This document shows positions 1-6,248 of a stretch of 12,084 nt of DNA, piece by piece (positions within the stretch are counted from its first letter, which is position 1; each line of letters starts with the position of its first letter). Under the pieces are notes generated by a model. It had not been told where the DNA came from. It made no database searches and saw only the letters and a program-made list of their open reading frames with translations. The translations under genes and the position numbers were made by a program. The stretch lies in contig JAHFVB010000017.1 in the NCBI GenBank assembly GCA_023264755.1, positions 8,321 through 20,404 of the forward strand, written 5' to 3'. The DNA comes from Mycobacterium sp. Its GTDB lineage: Bacteria; Actinomycetota; Actinomycetes; Mycobacteriales; Mycobacteriaceae.

Positions 1-586
1 CTGTCGATGGTCGCGATGACGTGGGGAATGCTGTCATCGACGCCGAGCTTGGCGTCCTCACCACGAGCTCGGTGCGCACCCAGCCGGGGACCATGAGCAC
101 CAAGGTCCGACGGTCGCCGTCGTGTCGGGCCGCGTAGCTGCGCATGAACGTGTTCAAGGCGGCCTTGCTGCCGCGGTAGACCTCGTGACCGCCGCGTTCG
201 TTGTTGGCCACACTGCCCTGGCCGGAGGACATCACTCCGATGGTGCCCCCGGGGTCGCCCCGGTCCTCGAGTGCTTCGATGACGCGCAGCGGGGCGAGCG
301 CGTTGGTCACCATGACCCGGGTGAACTCCTCGGTCGAGGTCTGCGCAACCGTACCCTCGGGCCTATTCGTGACGCCCGCGTTGACGAACAGCAGGTCGAA
401 CATCCGGTTCGCGAGCCGATCACGCAGCGCCGCGATCTGTTCCGGTTCGGTGACGTCGACGGTATCGAGCTCGATTCGGCCGGTGCTGGCCTCGGCAAGA
501 TCGTGCAGGGGAGTCCGGTGCGATCCGCGCACGGTGGCGACGACGTGCCAACCGTGGCATGCCCACTCCTGTGCGAGTGCGAGGCC
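1..586 (-). pseudogene. Short-chain dehydrogenase/reductase remnant (5'-truncated, frameshifted, runs off window)
   Basis: Read on the minus strand from about 586, the frame opens with GLALAQEW and continues as a classical SDR. It has a VNAG motif, a conserved serine strand (VMSSGQGS), the catalytic YxxxK (YRGSK) and a PGWVRTEL segment that normally follows the active site. SDRs are NAD(P)(H)-dependent oxidoreductases. The N-terminal glycine-rich TGxxxGIG cofactor motif and a credible start codon are missing: reading further upstream in frame gives unrelated sequence that lies inside the neighbouring secreted-protein gene. Near 60-64 the frame breaks. After VRTEL the expected GGEDAKLGVDDSIPHVIATID continues only in another frame, as if one base had been lost. 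Both defects point to a decayed gene. The frameshift alone could be a sequencing error; the missing N-terminus is harder to explain that way. The 3' end lies outside the window. Confidence 0.75.
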
Positions 587-587
587 G

Positions 588-878
588 TCAGCCGTAGGGG
601 GTGGCCTTGTAAGTCGGAGAAGCAATCGTCGTCGCGGGCTCGCTGCCGGGTGCGGTGAAGGTCGCGGTAGCGCCTTGGGTCATCGCCGGGACGGCGGGCT
701 GCACGTAGGTGGTGTTGGAAGGAGCGTCTCCCGACCCGGCCTGGTAGTTCGCGGCCGGCCGAAGATGCGCATCGGAGGTTGCGCTCATGGCGCCCAGCAT
801 CGCGCACGCGACGACGCCGCCTAGCGCGCATGCCGCCCTGGCCCAAGACCCACTCAGATGCCATTGGTTGTAGTTCAT
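588..878 (-). CDS. Small secreted hypothetical protein (96 aa, signal peptide)
   Basis: This ATG-started gene encodes 96 residues. A Shine-Dalgarno-like AGGA lies 7 bases upstream of the start. The N-terminus has an Arg followed by a hydrophobic stretch (about residues 14-31, rich in Ala, Gly, Val, Leu), and a plausible signal-peptidase site follows near SDA at about 35-37. The predicted mature protein is short, Pro/Thr/Ala-rich and without cysteines (PTYKATPYG at the C-terminus), suggesting an unstructured exported or wall-associated peptide. It resembles small exported hypotheticals common in mycobacteria, but I cannot name a family. Its stop codon lies directly at the start of the dehydrogenase remnant, so a deletion endpoint may lie at or within its 3' end. 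Its true C-terminus should therefore be compared with orthologues. Function unknown. Confidence 0.7.
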   Translation of the reverse strand: MNYNQWHLSGSWARAACALGGVVACAMLGAMSATSDAHLRPAANYQAGSGDAPSNTTYVQPAVPAMTQGATATFTAPGSEPATTIASPTYKATPYG

Positions 879-1207
879 CGGTGCATCCTGTCGTGCGGTG
901 CTTGGGGAAAGCTGTTGTTGGCGAACGGATTTACTGAAGAACCTGTGTCATCGAGGTAAAGCTCCATGGGACGTCGCTGGCCGCTCGTGCTGACTGGACG
1001 GCTGGCAGCTTCCTGGCCAACTGCTGCGGAGGGTCGGTCTCGGGTAGCTGGGAACCGGTGTGGATCGAACGCTCGCGTAGTCGCCGGAATGGCCAGTCCT
1101 GCAACAGTATTGGCCTATTCGATGACGTCAGGATGGGAGCTCGTGCGGTCGGTCGCGCGACCGCCCGCGAACGTCAGTGGTCCCCGTGGACGTTCAGGTT
1201 CGCGGCA
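879..1207. other. Gene-poor stretch
   Basis: I see no credible gene here. A plus-strand frame is open from 966 to 1274, but its third codon positions lack the strong G/C bias of the real genes nearby and its product is an arginine/serine-rich sequence with no recognisable motif. The left end should hold the minus-strand promoter of the secreted-protein gene; I could not pick a convincing -35/-10 pair. Two palindromes are present: TGACGTCA at 1123-1130 and a 14-base one at 1150-1163. Confidence 0.5.
1150..1163. repeat. 14-base perfect palindrome CGGTCGCGCGACCG
   Basis: CGGTCGCGCGACCG equals its own reverse complement. It lies about 45 bases upstream of the candidate -10 at 1208-1213, a place where an operator could act on the downstream small membrane protein gene. 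GC-rich palindromes arise often by chance in DNA of this composition, so function is unproven. Confidence 0.35.
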
Positions 1208-1213
1208 TAGGAT
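1208..1213 (+). promoter_or_regulatory. Candidate -10 element (TAGGAT) giving a leaderless or short-leader start at 1221
   Basis: TAGGAT fits the mycobacterial TANNNT -10 pattern. The ATG at 1221 lies 8 bases after the hexamer starts its downstream flank, i.e. where transcription would be expected to begin, the usual geometry of leaderless mycobacterial transcripts. The overlapping AGGA at 1209-1212 could instead act as a ribosome binding site if transcription starts further upstream. No convincing -35 is seen. Confidence 0.4.
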
Positions 1214-1220
1214 TTCGGCC

Positions 1221-1274
1221 ATGATGACATCGGATCGGTCGGAGTCCAGCGAATTGGGCCGGGCCGCGGCGTGA
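1221..1274 (+). CDS. Possible 17-residue upstream peptide overlapping the membrane protein start
   Basis: A short frame, ATG ATG through TGA, encodes MMTSDRSESSELGRAAA. Its stop codon overlaps the GTG start of the next frame in a GTGA arrangement, the same layout that couples translation elsewhere in this window. A TAGGAT element placed for leaderless initiation precedes it. It may be a coupling or leader peptide for the membrane protein at 1271, which has no ribosome binding site of its own. The alternative is that the two frames are one gene split by a sequencing or real frameshift. Confidence is low because the peptide is very short. Confidence 0.3.
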   Translation: MMTSDRSESSELGRAAA

Positions 1275-1483
1275 GGTGGGTCCTGGCGTCGGCGTGGGAT
1301 GCGCAAGCCAGGGGCCTCATCCCGCGCGGAGGTCCGGCGATCGCGATCCTGGTGGCCGGCATCTTCGTCGCCGTCGTCGCCGCGATCGTGGCGATGGAGA
1401 AGCAGCGCCAGCCATTCATGTGGGCGATCGTCGGCTTCATTGTCACGATCGTCGTCGGCGCCGCCGCTCTCGCAGTCTTGTGA
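1271..1483 (+). CDS. Small membrane protein, two predicted transmembrane helices (70 aa)
   Basis: This frame encodes 70 residues with strong G/C bias at third codon positions. Two hydrophobic segments are clear, about residues 22-42 (AIAILVAGIFVAVVAAIVAM) and 48-70, joined by a short charged loop (EKQRQP). This predicts a small helical hairpin in the cytoplasmic membrane. The N-terminal 20 residues are more hydrophilic. The GTG start at 1271 has no visible ribosome binding site and overlaps the stop of a 17-residue upstream frame, so translation may be coupled to it, or the true start may differ. It converges with the hypothetical gene ending at 1559. I do not recognise a family and no function can be assigned. 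Confidence 0.6.
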   Translation: MRWVLASAWDAQARGLIPRGGPAIAILVAGIFVAVVAAIVAMEKQRQPFMWAIVGFIVTIVVGAAALAVL

Positions 1484-1507
1484 GACCGGGCGGCACCCAC
1501 AGCGGCG

Positions 1508-1523
1508 CAGTCGAATTCGACTG
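1508..1523. repeat. 16-base perfect palindrome between convergent genes
   Basis: CAGTCGAATTCGACTG reads identically on both strands. It sits in the 75-base gap between the convergent small membrane protein (ending 1483) and the hypothetical gene (ending 1559). It could form a bidirectional stem that terminates or stabilises both transcripts, though no U-tract follows on either side. A protein-binding site is the alternative. Confidence 0.45.
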
Positions 1524-1558
1524 GTCGGGGCTGTCGGGGGTGCTCGACGTTCGGCGTC

Positions 1559-2011
1559 CTAGACGCTGGCCGACACGCGTTCGATCCGCTCGGCGCCCAC
1601 CCGACGGATGCGACGGCACCGGTCGATGGTCAGGCGCACCAACCGTAGCTGCGGTCGACGGGTGCGGACGCGCTTGCTGGGGCTGGAGGCGAACTCGGAG
1701 ACGGGTTCGGCGACGGCACTGAGGGCGGTGATGGCAATGACGTTGCCGGAGTCGGTGACGTTTGCGGCCTCGTCGGAGTTGCGAGAGTCGATGGACGTGG
1801 CGGCTGCCCAGACGCCGAGCGCATCTTCGATCGTTTCCCAGGCGACACCGAGTGCGCGAGCCTCGTCGGCGGCGTCCTGCAGATCGTCGAGACCACCCTG
1901 CAGGGCCACTACCAGCGCCTGTCGACCGCGGGGGATGCGCCTGGCGGCATCCCGGATTCGGGCGAGCGCGGCCTGTGTCTGGTCTGGCCCTACGGTTTGC
2001 TCGTTGCGCAT
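1559..2011 (-). CDS. Conserved-type hypothetical protein with a helical N-terminal domain (150 aa)
   Basis: The start is the ATG at 2011, preceded by GGGGGAG at 2019-2025 with 7 bases of spacing, a strong ribosome binding site that rules against the upstream TTG at 2017. Third codon positions are strongly G/C, supporting real coding. Residues about 10-65 look like two or three amphipathic helices, ending in ARALGVAWETIEDALGV. That segment resembles the helix found in actinobacterial proteins of the type 'AGATWAEIGxALG', where it often precedes a helix-turn-helix. Here the expected recognition helix does not follow. Instead there is a neutral segment (about 85-105, VIAITALSAV) and a very basic C-terminus (110-145, many Arg). 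A nucleic-acid-binding role is possible by charge only. Its upstream region (2012-2240) is unusually AT-rich and repeat-bearing. Confidence 0.65.
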   Translation of the reverse strand: MRNEQTVGPDQTQAALARIRDAARRIPRGRQALVVALQGGLDDLQDAADEARALGVAWETIEDALGVWAAATSIDSRNSDEAANVTDSGNVIAITALSAVAEPVSEFASSPSKRVRTRRPQLRLVRLTIDRCRRIRRVGAERIERVSASV

Positions 2012-2079
2012 TCCCAATCTCCCCCGAGGTCGTCTGCAGAATTAGCTGCATACATCGCAGCGAATATCTGGATGGATCT

Positions 2080-2133
2080 TACTGCGGGGTAAGTATATCC
2101 GTAAGTATGGTGTTTTGCACCACATCCGCAGTA
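2080..2133. repeat. Inverted repeat TACTGCGG/CCGCAGTA enclosing GTAAGTAT direct repeats
   Basis: TACTGCGG at 2080-2087 is matched by CCGCAGTA at 2126-2133. Between them lie two copies of GTAAGTAT (2089-2096 and 2101-2108, 12-base period) and a small hairpin TGGTG/CACCA (2108-2112 and 2118-2122). The element lies in the presumed 5' leader or promoter of the minus-strand gene starting at 2011. The minus strand of the first direct repeat also reads TATACT (2092-2097), a possible -10. It could be an operator cluster or a structured leader. Confidence 0.45.
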
Positions 2134-2155
2134 CAGAAGTTTCTAGATGACGCCA

Positions 2156-2183
2156 ACGATAATTAAGACGTCCCAGATGTCAA
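2156..2183 (-). promoter_or_regulatory. Candidate promoter TTGACA-N16-TATCGT for the gene at 1559-2011
   Basis: On the minus strand TTGACA (2183-2178) matches the -35 consensus exactly, and TATCGT (2161-2156) follows after 16 bases, matching 4 of 6 -10 bases. Transcription would start near 2149 and give a leader of roughly 140 bases containing the inverted repeat at 2080-2133. An AT-rich stem AAGTTTT/AAAACTT (2182-2188 and 2197-2203) overlaps the -35. The nearer TATACT at 2097-2092 is an alternative -10. Confidence 0.45.
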
Positions 2184-2203
2184 GTTTTAGCAAACAAAAA
2201 CTT

Positions 2204-2394
2204 TGATTGCTATCGCTGTCGAGCGACTGAAAGTTGGGCCGCGCGGGGAGCGTTGGATGGCGCGCTCGTGCAGGTGGCGGGCGGAATCCTCGTGATGTTG
2301 CGGTGAGCTCCGGCAAACCCCGGTCCGCAACCACGACACCTCGGTGCCGGCTTCGCCGCGCGGTGGCGCCGTCGGCGTGGCGGGCTGCCGTTTT
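2204..2394. other. Remainder of the intergenic region between two minus-strand genes
   Basis: Together with the elements listed at 2080-2183, this completes the 400-base gap between the genes at 1559-2011 and 2418-3245. From about 2230 onward the base composition returns to GC-rich. I see no gene: the frames open here are arginine-rich and continue as shadows of the neighbouring gene. Confidence 0.4.
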
Positions 2395-2415
2395 GCGGGT
2401 CCGGAGGCTACCCGC
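2395..2415 (-). terminator. Candidate hairpin just downstream of the DUF2236 gene
   Basis: GCGGGT (2395-2400) and ACCCGC (2410-2415) form a 6-base GC stem with a 9-base loop, two bases after the stop codon of the minus-strand gene at 2418. On that strand no U-tract follows (AAAACGG), so it is at best a tract-less mycobacterial-type terminator or an mRNA-stabilising stem. Confidence 0.35.
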
Positions 2416-2417
2416 GG

Positions 2418-3245
2418 TCAGACCACCGGCCGACCGTGCCGCGCTCGCGACCGCAGGTCCCACAGGTAGAGCTGGTAGCCGAACAACCACGCTTCGTGCG
2501 GGATGACCCGGTCGGCGAGCCGCAGCCCCGACAGCAGCCAGCGGAATCGCCGCTGCTGACCGGGCGTCCACGTCAATTGCGCGAGGTCGCGAAACTCGGC
2601 CGACAGGAAGCCGGTCGTCGCAAACAGGTTGAAGGGGCCGGCCAGCAGTCGCAGGGGGGCGGGCAGGAAGGCCAGGGCCGCCACTCCGCGGAGGTGCTCA
2701 CGCACCGGTGGATCGATGTGCAGAAGCGCCAGCGAGCGCTTCCAGTATTCGTCGAACGCGGCGCGGTCCGTCGGCCACAGCTCCGCCCGCGCCTGAAGCG
2801 TGGTGCCGAGCTTCTTGGCGTCCTCGTAGACGGCGTCGGCGGACTGCTCGTCGAGCGGTCCGTAGAGGAACTCGTACATGTCGACGTAGTACCGATACAG
2901 ACACGCGGCCACCCACAGCTGAAGCTCGGGACTGAATGCGTTATATCGCACGGGGCTTGCCGGCGTCGAGCGCACCCGGGCGTGGACCTTGTCGACCGCG
3001 GCACGAATGAGCGCCCGGTCGGCGTCGGTGCCGTAGGTGGCTGCGGCGAGATACGTGCCGGTGGTGCGGGCGCGCTTGAACGGATGCTGGTAGACGTTGC
3101 CGCTGTCCACCGGGCTTTCCAACACTCCGTACCCCACGCCGGGCAAGGCGAGTTGCATGATCACGTTGGCCGCGGGCAACAGCGCCGCAGCCGGATTGAG
3201 TAGCTCGACGACCCGCGTCGGCCGCTCCGGTGGCCCGAACCGCAC
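2418..3245 (-). CDS. DUF2236 / MpaB-like oxygenase-family protein (Rv2237-type)
   Basis: The 275-residue product matches the mycobacterial DUF2236 (ER-bound oxygenase MpaB/Lcp/rubber oxygenase-like) family as I know it. It has a membrane-leaning N-terminus ([19 protein letters not shown]), the ESPVDSGNV block, HPFKRARTT, a VHARVRST motif, [13 protein letters not shown], and a C-terminal block [14 protein letters not shown] ending GRPVV. Some family members are heme b proteins acting on rubber or other substrates. The position that is His in many distant relatives (LWVHA) is Ala here (LWVAA), as in the mycobacterial subgroup I recall, so the substrate and even the redox activity are unknown. 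The longer open frame reaching 4091 is antisense to cobD and was cut back. The chosen GTG at 3245 is the first in-frame start near the homologous region, with only a weak AGGTGA 13 or so bases upstream, so the start is uncertain. It is divergent from cobD with about 36 bases between starts. Confidence 0.8.
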   Translation of the reverse strand: MRFGPPERPTRVVELLNPAAALLPAANVIMQLALPGVGYGVLESPVDSGNVYQHPFKRARTTGTYLAAATYGTDADRALIRAAVDKVHARVRSTPASPVRYNAFSPELQLWVAACLYRYYVDMYEFLYGPLDEQSADAVYEDAKKLGTTLQARAELWPTDRAAFDEYWKRSLALLHIDPPVREHLRGVAALAFLPAPLRLLAGPFNLFATTGFLSAEFRDLAQLTWTPGQQRRFRWLLSGLRLADRVIPHEAWLFGYQLYLWDLRSRARHGRPVV

Positions 3246-3281
3246 GAGGTCGAGTACATCACCTCGTGAGACGCTGCCGAA

Positions 3282-4253
3282 GTGTTTGGACCGACAACGC
3301 AGGGCCGGGCAGCCGGGCTCGCACTGGGCTGGCTGGCCGACCGCGCCCTTGGAGACCCGCGCCGCGGACACCCCGTCGCATGGTTCGGGCGTTGCGCGTC
3401 CGCCCTGGAGCGGCGCGGGTACTCCGACGCCAAGGGGGCCGGTGTCGTACACACGGCGGCCTTGCTCGGCGGGTTGTGCGCGATCGGGATCGGGGCGCAA
3501 CGTGCGGCTGCCCGCCGCGGCGCCGCGAGCACGGCCGTCGTGACGGCGGCCGCGACGTTCGTCGTGCTGGGTGGAACCTCGTTGGCGCGTACCGGCGAGC
3601 AGATGACCCGGCTGCTGGAGGCCGACGACCTCGACGGAGCGCGCGCGCTGCTGCCGTCGCTGTGCGGACGGGAGCCCAGCGCATTGGACGGGCCGGGTTT
3701 GACCAGGGCCGCCCTGGAGTCGGTGGCCGAGAACACCTCCGACGCTCAGGTTGCCCCGCTGTGGTGGGGGCTGCTCGGCGGCGTGCCTGGGCTGCTGGTC
3801 TACCGCGGCGCGAACACCCTGGACGCGATGATCGGGCACCGGTCGCCCCGCTACGAGCAATTCGGTTGGGCAGCAGCGAGATTCGACGACGTGCTGAACT
3901 ACGTACCGGCCCGGATCACCGGGCTGCTGGTAGCGGTGTGCGCGCGGGCGGTGGGAGGCACGGCCAGGGCGACGGTCACCGCCTGGCGACGTGATGCCGC
4001 CCGCCACCCGAGCCCCAACGCGGGCGTGGCCGAGGCGGCCTTTGCCGGCGCCCTCGGCGTGCGACTCGGCGGGCCAACTCGCTACGCGCACCGTACCGAG
4101 CTACGTCCGACGCTCGGCGACGGACGGGCCCCGGAGCGCTCCGACCTCGCCCGGTCGGTCACCCTGTCGCGGGCGGTACAGACCCTGGCGGCGGTCGGCG
4201 TCGTGGCCGTCAGCGCGGCTTGCCGTACCGATCGGCCAGCCGGTCGGCAGTAG
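3282..4253 (+). CDS. cobD: Cobalamin biosynthesis protein CobD/CbiB (adenosylcobinamide-phosphate synthase)
   Basis: CobD/CbiB is a membrane protein that attaches the aminopropanol (or its phosphate) side chain to adenosylcobyric acid late in cobalamin synthesis. The 323-residue product has the family signatures in order: [13 protein letters not shown] near the N-terminus, [18 protein letters not shown] at mid-length, [23 protein letters not shown], a [12 protein letters not shown] segment and [23 protein letters not shown]. Hydrophobic stretches near residues 60-70, 85-97 and the C-terminus fit a multi-pass protein. The GTG at 3282 gives the usual N-terminus for the family; its ribosome binding site is weak. 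Length is normal. The last 14 codons overlap the 3' end of the convergent SURF1-like gene, and the tail [10 protein letters not shown] looks like a local extension. The usual partner gene cobC is not found in this window. Confidence 0.93.
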   Translation: MFGPTTQGRAAGLALGWLADRALGDPRRGHPVAWFGRCASALERRGYSDAKGAGVVHTAALLGGLCAIGIGAQRAAARRGAASTAVVTAAATFVVLGGTSLARTGEQMTRLLEADDLDGARALLPSLCGREPSALDGPGLTRAALESVAENTSDAQVAPLWWGLLGGVPGLLVYRGANTLDAMIGHRSPRYEQFGWAAARFDDVLNYVPARITGLLVAVCARAVGGTARATVTAWRRDAARHPSPNAGVAEAAFAGALGVRLGGPTRYAHRTELRPTLGDGRAPERSDLARSVTLSRAVQTLAAVGVVAVSAACRTDRPAGRQ

Positions 4254-5043
4254 TGACGGGGGAGTCCGGCTCGTCCTGCTGGCCGGGTTCGCCCCGTTCG
4301 CGCCGTCTGGCCTTGACCTCGGCGAAGACGAAGTAACCGACCCCGATGGGAGCGATGATCCCGAACGCGATCCACTGGATTCCGTACGACAGGAACGGGC
4401 CCGCGTCCAGATGGGGCAGCCCGATGGCGCCAAGGCCGCCGGGCTGGTTGTCGACGAGTTGCAGGTAGGAGCCCGCCAGCGGCACTCGCGTCAACGCCGA
4501 GACCTGGCTGGGATTGATCGCGTACACCTGCACCGAGCCGCCCTCGCGCAACGGGTTCTTGTCGGCCGGCACTGGCTCGGCATCCCTCAGCCGAGCGGTG
4601 ATGGAGACGGTTCCGGTCGGCGGCGGGGCGAACGCAGGCACCTGGTTGCCCGTCGTCGGCTTCACGTACCCACGGTCGACCAGCACGGTCGGACCGCCAT
4701 CGACGGCAAACGGGATCAGCACCTCGTACGCCGGAGCCCCCTCGATCACGCGCAACCGCGCAAGCACCTGGCCCTCGGGTAGGTACCTGCCGGTGGCCGT
4801 CACCCGACGCCACTGAGCGTCGGGCGCCGCCGAATCTTGGCGCGGCAGATACGTCGTCACCGGAACGGGGTCGGCCGACAACGAGCCGGTGATCTGTGCG
4901 TTCTCCCGAGACGTCCTGGTGTTCTTGCCGAGCTGCCATGGGGCCAGCACGGTGAAGCAGAGGTAGGCGAACGCGATGACGATGACGTAGAGCGCCAACC
5001 ATTGGGGGCGGAGCAGGAATGCGAAGCGGCGCAGCGCGGACAT
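4210..5043 (-). CDS. SURF1-family cytochrome c oxidase biogenesis protein
   Basis: SURF1 proteins assist assembly of the aa3-type cytochrome c oxidase, by insertion or protection of heme a in subunit I. The 277-residue product has the expected two-helix layout: a transmembrane segment at about 15-33 followed by WQLGK, a large extracytoplasmic domain with LVDRGYV at 121-127, and PHLDAGPFLSYGIQWIAF leading into a second helix at about 217-241. The cytoplasmic tail (245-277) is charged. It is the last gene of the ptkA-ptpA-SURF1 operon: its ATG shares one base with the stop of ptpA (TGATG), implying coupled translation. Its 3' end overlaps the convergent cobD by 44 bases. The family assignment is firm; the heme-related role is inferred from family knowledge. 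Confidence 0.9.
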   Translation of the reverse strand: MSALRRFAFLLRPQWLALYVIVIAFAYLCFTVLAPWQLGKNTRTSRENAQITGSLSADPVPVTTYLPRQDSAAPDAQWRRVTATGRYLPEGQVLARLRVIEGAPAYEVLIPFAVDGGPTVLVDRGYVKPTTGNQVPAFAPPPTGTVSITARLRDAEPVPADKNPLREGGSVQVYAINPSQVSALTRVPLAGSYLQLVDNQPGGLGAIGLPHLDAGPFLSYGIQWIAFGIIAPIGVGYFVFAEVKARRRERGEPGQQDEPDSPVTTADRLADRYGKPR

Positions 5044-5537
5044 CAGCTGCCCGCTTCCCGGGCGGCCAGCTGCTCGTCGACCCAGTCGTGCAGGCCGGGC
5101 AGGGCGGCCTCGATGACCCGATAGGTCTCCTCGTAGTCGGCGATCGTGCCGTAGTACGGGTCTTCCACGTCCAATGGATGTGCGGCCGAACGGGAATCGA
5201 AGGAGCGCATCATGCGTATCCGGGCCGGCGAGACGCCCAACTCCTGGAGCATCCGAACGTGGTTGCGCCCCATCGCCACGACCATGTCGGCCGACATGTG
5301 GTCGGCGTCGAGGTGCGCGGCGCGGTGAGACGTCGGATAGCCGTGCTGCCGCAGCACGTGAGCGGTGTGCTCGTGGGCGGGAGCGCCGGCGTGCCAGCTT
5401 CCGGTGCCAGCGCTGGTGACCCGCACCAGCTCCGCAAGGCCGCGTCCCTCGAGTTGGTGGGCGAACATCTTCTCGGCCATCGGTGACCGACAGATGTTGC
5501 CGGAACAGACGAACGTCACGTGCAGGGGGTCAGACAC
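5043..5537 (-). CDS. ptpA: Low-molecular-weight protein tyrosine phosphatase PtpA
   Basis: The 164-residue product is the LMW protein tyrosine phosphatase known in M. tuberculosis as PtpA (163 aa), which is exported and blocks phagosome maturation. It hydrolyses phosphotyrosine through a cysteinyl-phosphate intermediate. The P-loop VCSGNICRS gives Cys11 and Arg17. The general acid is Asp126 in DVEDPYYG, and Tyr128/Tyr129, the sites that PtkA phosphorylates in M. tuberculosis, are conserved. The GTG at 5537 is chosen over the upstream ATG at 5621 because it reproduces the MSDPLHVTFVC start of the family and has GAGGT upstream; it overlaps the ptkA stop by 8 bases. The segment usually reading AxDRNH reads AMGRNH, so Gly90 replaces an Asp. 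In an environmental species the role is probably in the bacterium's own signalling. Confidence 0.95.
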   Translation of the reverse strand: MSDPLHVTFVCSGNICRSPMAEKMFAHQLEGRGLAELVRVTSAGTGSWHAGAPAHEHTAHVLRQHGYPTSHRAAHLDADHMSADMVVAMGRNHVRMLQELGVSPARIRMMRSFDSRSAAHPLDVEDPYYGTIADYEETYRVIEAALPGLHDWVDEQLAAREAGS

Positions 5538-6198
5538 CGAGCACCTCGCGAAGATCGGCGACGGTCGACACGTGCGCCAGCGGAGGCACCGCGTCGGGCC
5601 CGGCGAAGTCGTCCGCCCCATAGCCCCACGCGACCACGACGGTGTCGATGCCGTGCGCCAAGGCGCCCTCGACGTCGTGGGAGCGATCGCCGACCATCAA
5701 CACCCGGGCGGGTACCGGCGCCAGTTGGGCCAGCGCGTGAGCGACGACGTCGGCCTTGGCCGCGCGCACCCCGTCCGGGCTGGCGCCCGCGATCACCTCG
5801 AAGTGGTGGTCGAGCCCGAAGTGCTCGATGATTCGTCGTGCGGTCGGTTCGGCCTTGGAGGTGGCTACCGCCAGGCGCACGCCAGCGGCTTGCAGGTCGG
5901 CCAGCAGGTCAGGGATTCCGTCGAACACGCTGTTCATCGCCCAGCCGCGGGTGGTGTAGTCGGCGCGGTAGGCCGCGATGGCCTCGTCCGCCCGGTCACC
6001 CAGTCCCAGCGCGCACAGTGTGTGGTGCATCGGTGGGCCGACGAGCCGCCGCGAGAGGTCCCCTTCTGGCACCGGAGCGCCGATCTCGCCCAGCGCGTGC
6101 AGGAAGCTCGAGACGATTCCGTCGGCCGAATCGGTCAGCGTGCCGTCCAGGTCGAAGATCACTAGGTCGGGACTCACCGTTCCATTGTCTACTGTCAT
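5530..6198 (-). CDS. ptkA: HAD-superfamily hydrolase / PtkA-type protein tyrosine kinase
   Basis: The 222-residue product is closely similar to the HAD domain of M. tuberculosis PtkA (Rv2232), reported to phosphorylate PtpA. Motif I is DLDGT (Asp16, Asp18), motif II ATSK (Thr113/Ser114), motif III Lys148, and motif IV GDRSHD (Asp171, Asp175). A helical cap (about 25-95) lies between motifs I and II, as in phosphoglycolate-phosphatase-like enzymes, so phosphatase activity is an alternative. The M. tuberculosis protein is 291 residues with the catalytic Asp at 85, so about 69 residues of N-terminal extension are absent here. The ATG at 6198 has no good ribosome binding site. The GTG at 6177 (VSPDLVIF), preceded by GACAAT at leaderless distance, is a credible alternative start. 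It heads the ptkA-ptpA-SURF1 operon and is divergent from the Nif3-like gene. Confidence 0.88.
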   Translation of the reverse strand: MTVDNGTVSPDLVIFDLDGTLTDSADGIVSSFLHALGEIGAPVPEGDLSRRLVGPPMHHTLCALGLGDRADEAIAAYRADYTTRGWAMNSVFDGIPDLLADLQAAGVRLAVATSKAEPTARRIIEHFGLDHHFEVIAGASPDGVRAAKADVVAHALAQLAPVPARVLMVGDRSHDVEGALAHGIDTVVVAWGYGADDFAGPDAVPPLAHVSTVADLREVLGV

Positions 6199-6248
6199 GA
6201 GGTGGCAAGTCTCAGCCGGCAGGTCGGCACGATCTGCGAGGTACGTCG

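Noticed and set aside
1050..1100. tRNA-like T-arm sequence (GGATCGAAC)
   Set aside because: It does not match the GGATTCGAACC pattern on either strand, and no acceptor or anticodon stems can be drawn around it.
966..1274. 102-residue plus-strand frame
   Set aside because: Third-position G/C is clearly lower than in the real genes, there is no recognisable motif and no ribosome binding site. Only the last 17 codons are kept as a possible short peptide.
1174..1500. 108-residue minus-strand frame with hydrophobic stretches
   Set aside because: It is antisense to the small membrane protein, and its threonine/alanine-rich composition is a by-product of the complementary codons.
1559..2011. A frameshift after the ALGV helix that would restore a helix-turn-helix
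   Set aside because: Neither alternative frame downstream gives a recognisable recognition helix, and third-position G/C stays high in the annotated frame to its end.
2143..2571. 142-residue minus-strand frame across the intergenic region and the 3' end of the DUF2236 gene
   Set aside because: It is out of frame with the conserved gene, arginine/alanine-rich, and crosses the AT-rich promoter region.
3246..3281. Cobalamin riboswitch upstream of cobD
   Set aside because: Only about 36 bases separate cobD from the divergent gene, too short for a B12 aptamer, and no B12-box-like sequence was seen.
3246..4091. N-terminal extension of the DUF2236 frame, giving a 557-residue protein
   Set aside because: The extension is antisense to cobD, which has all family motifs. 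The extension itself is arginine/glycine-rich with no domain character.
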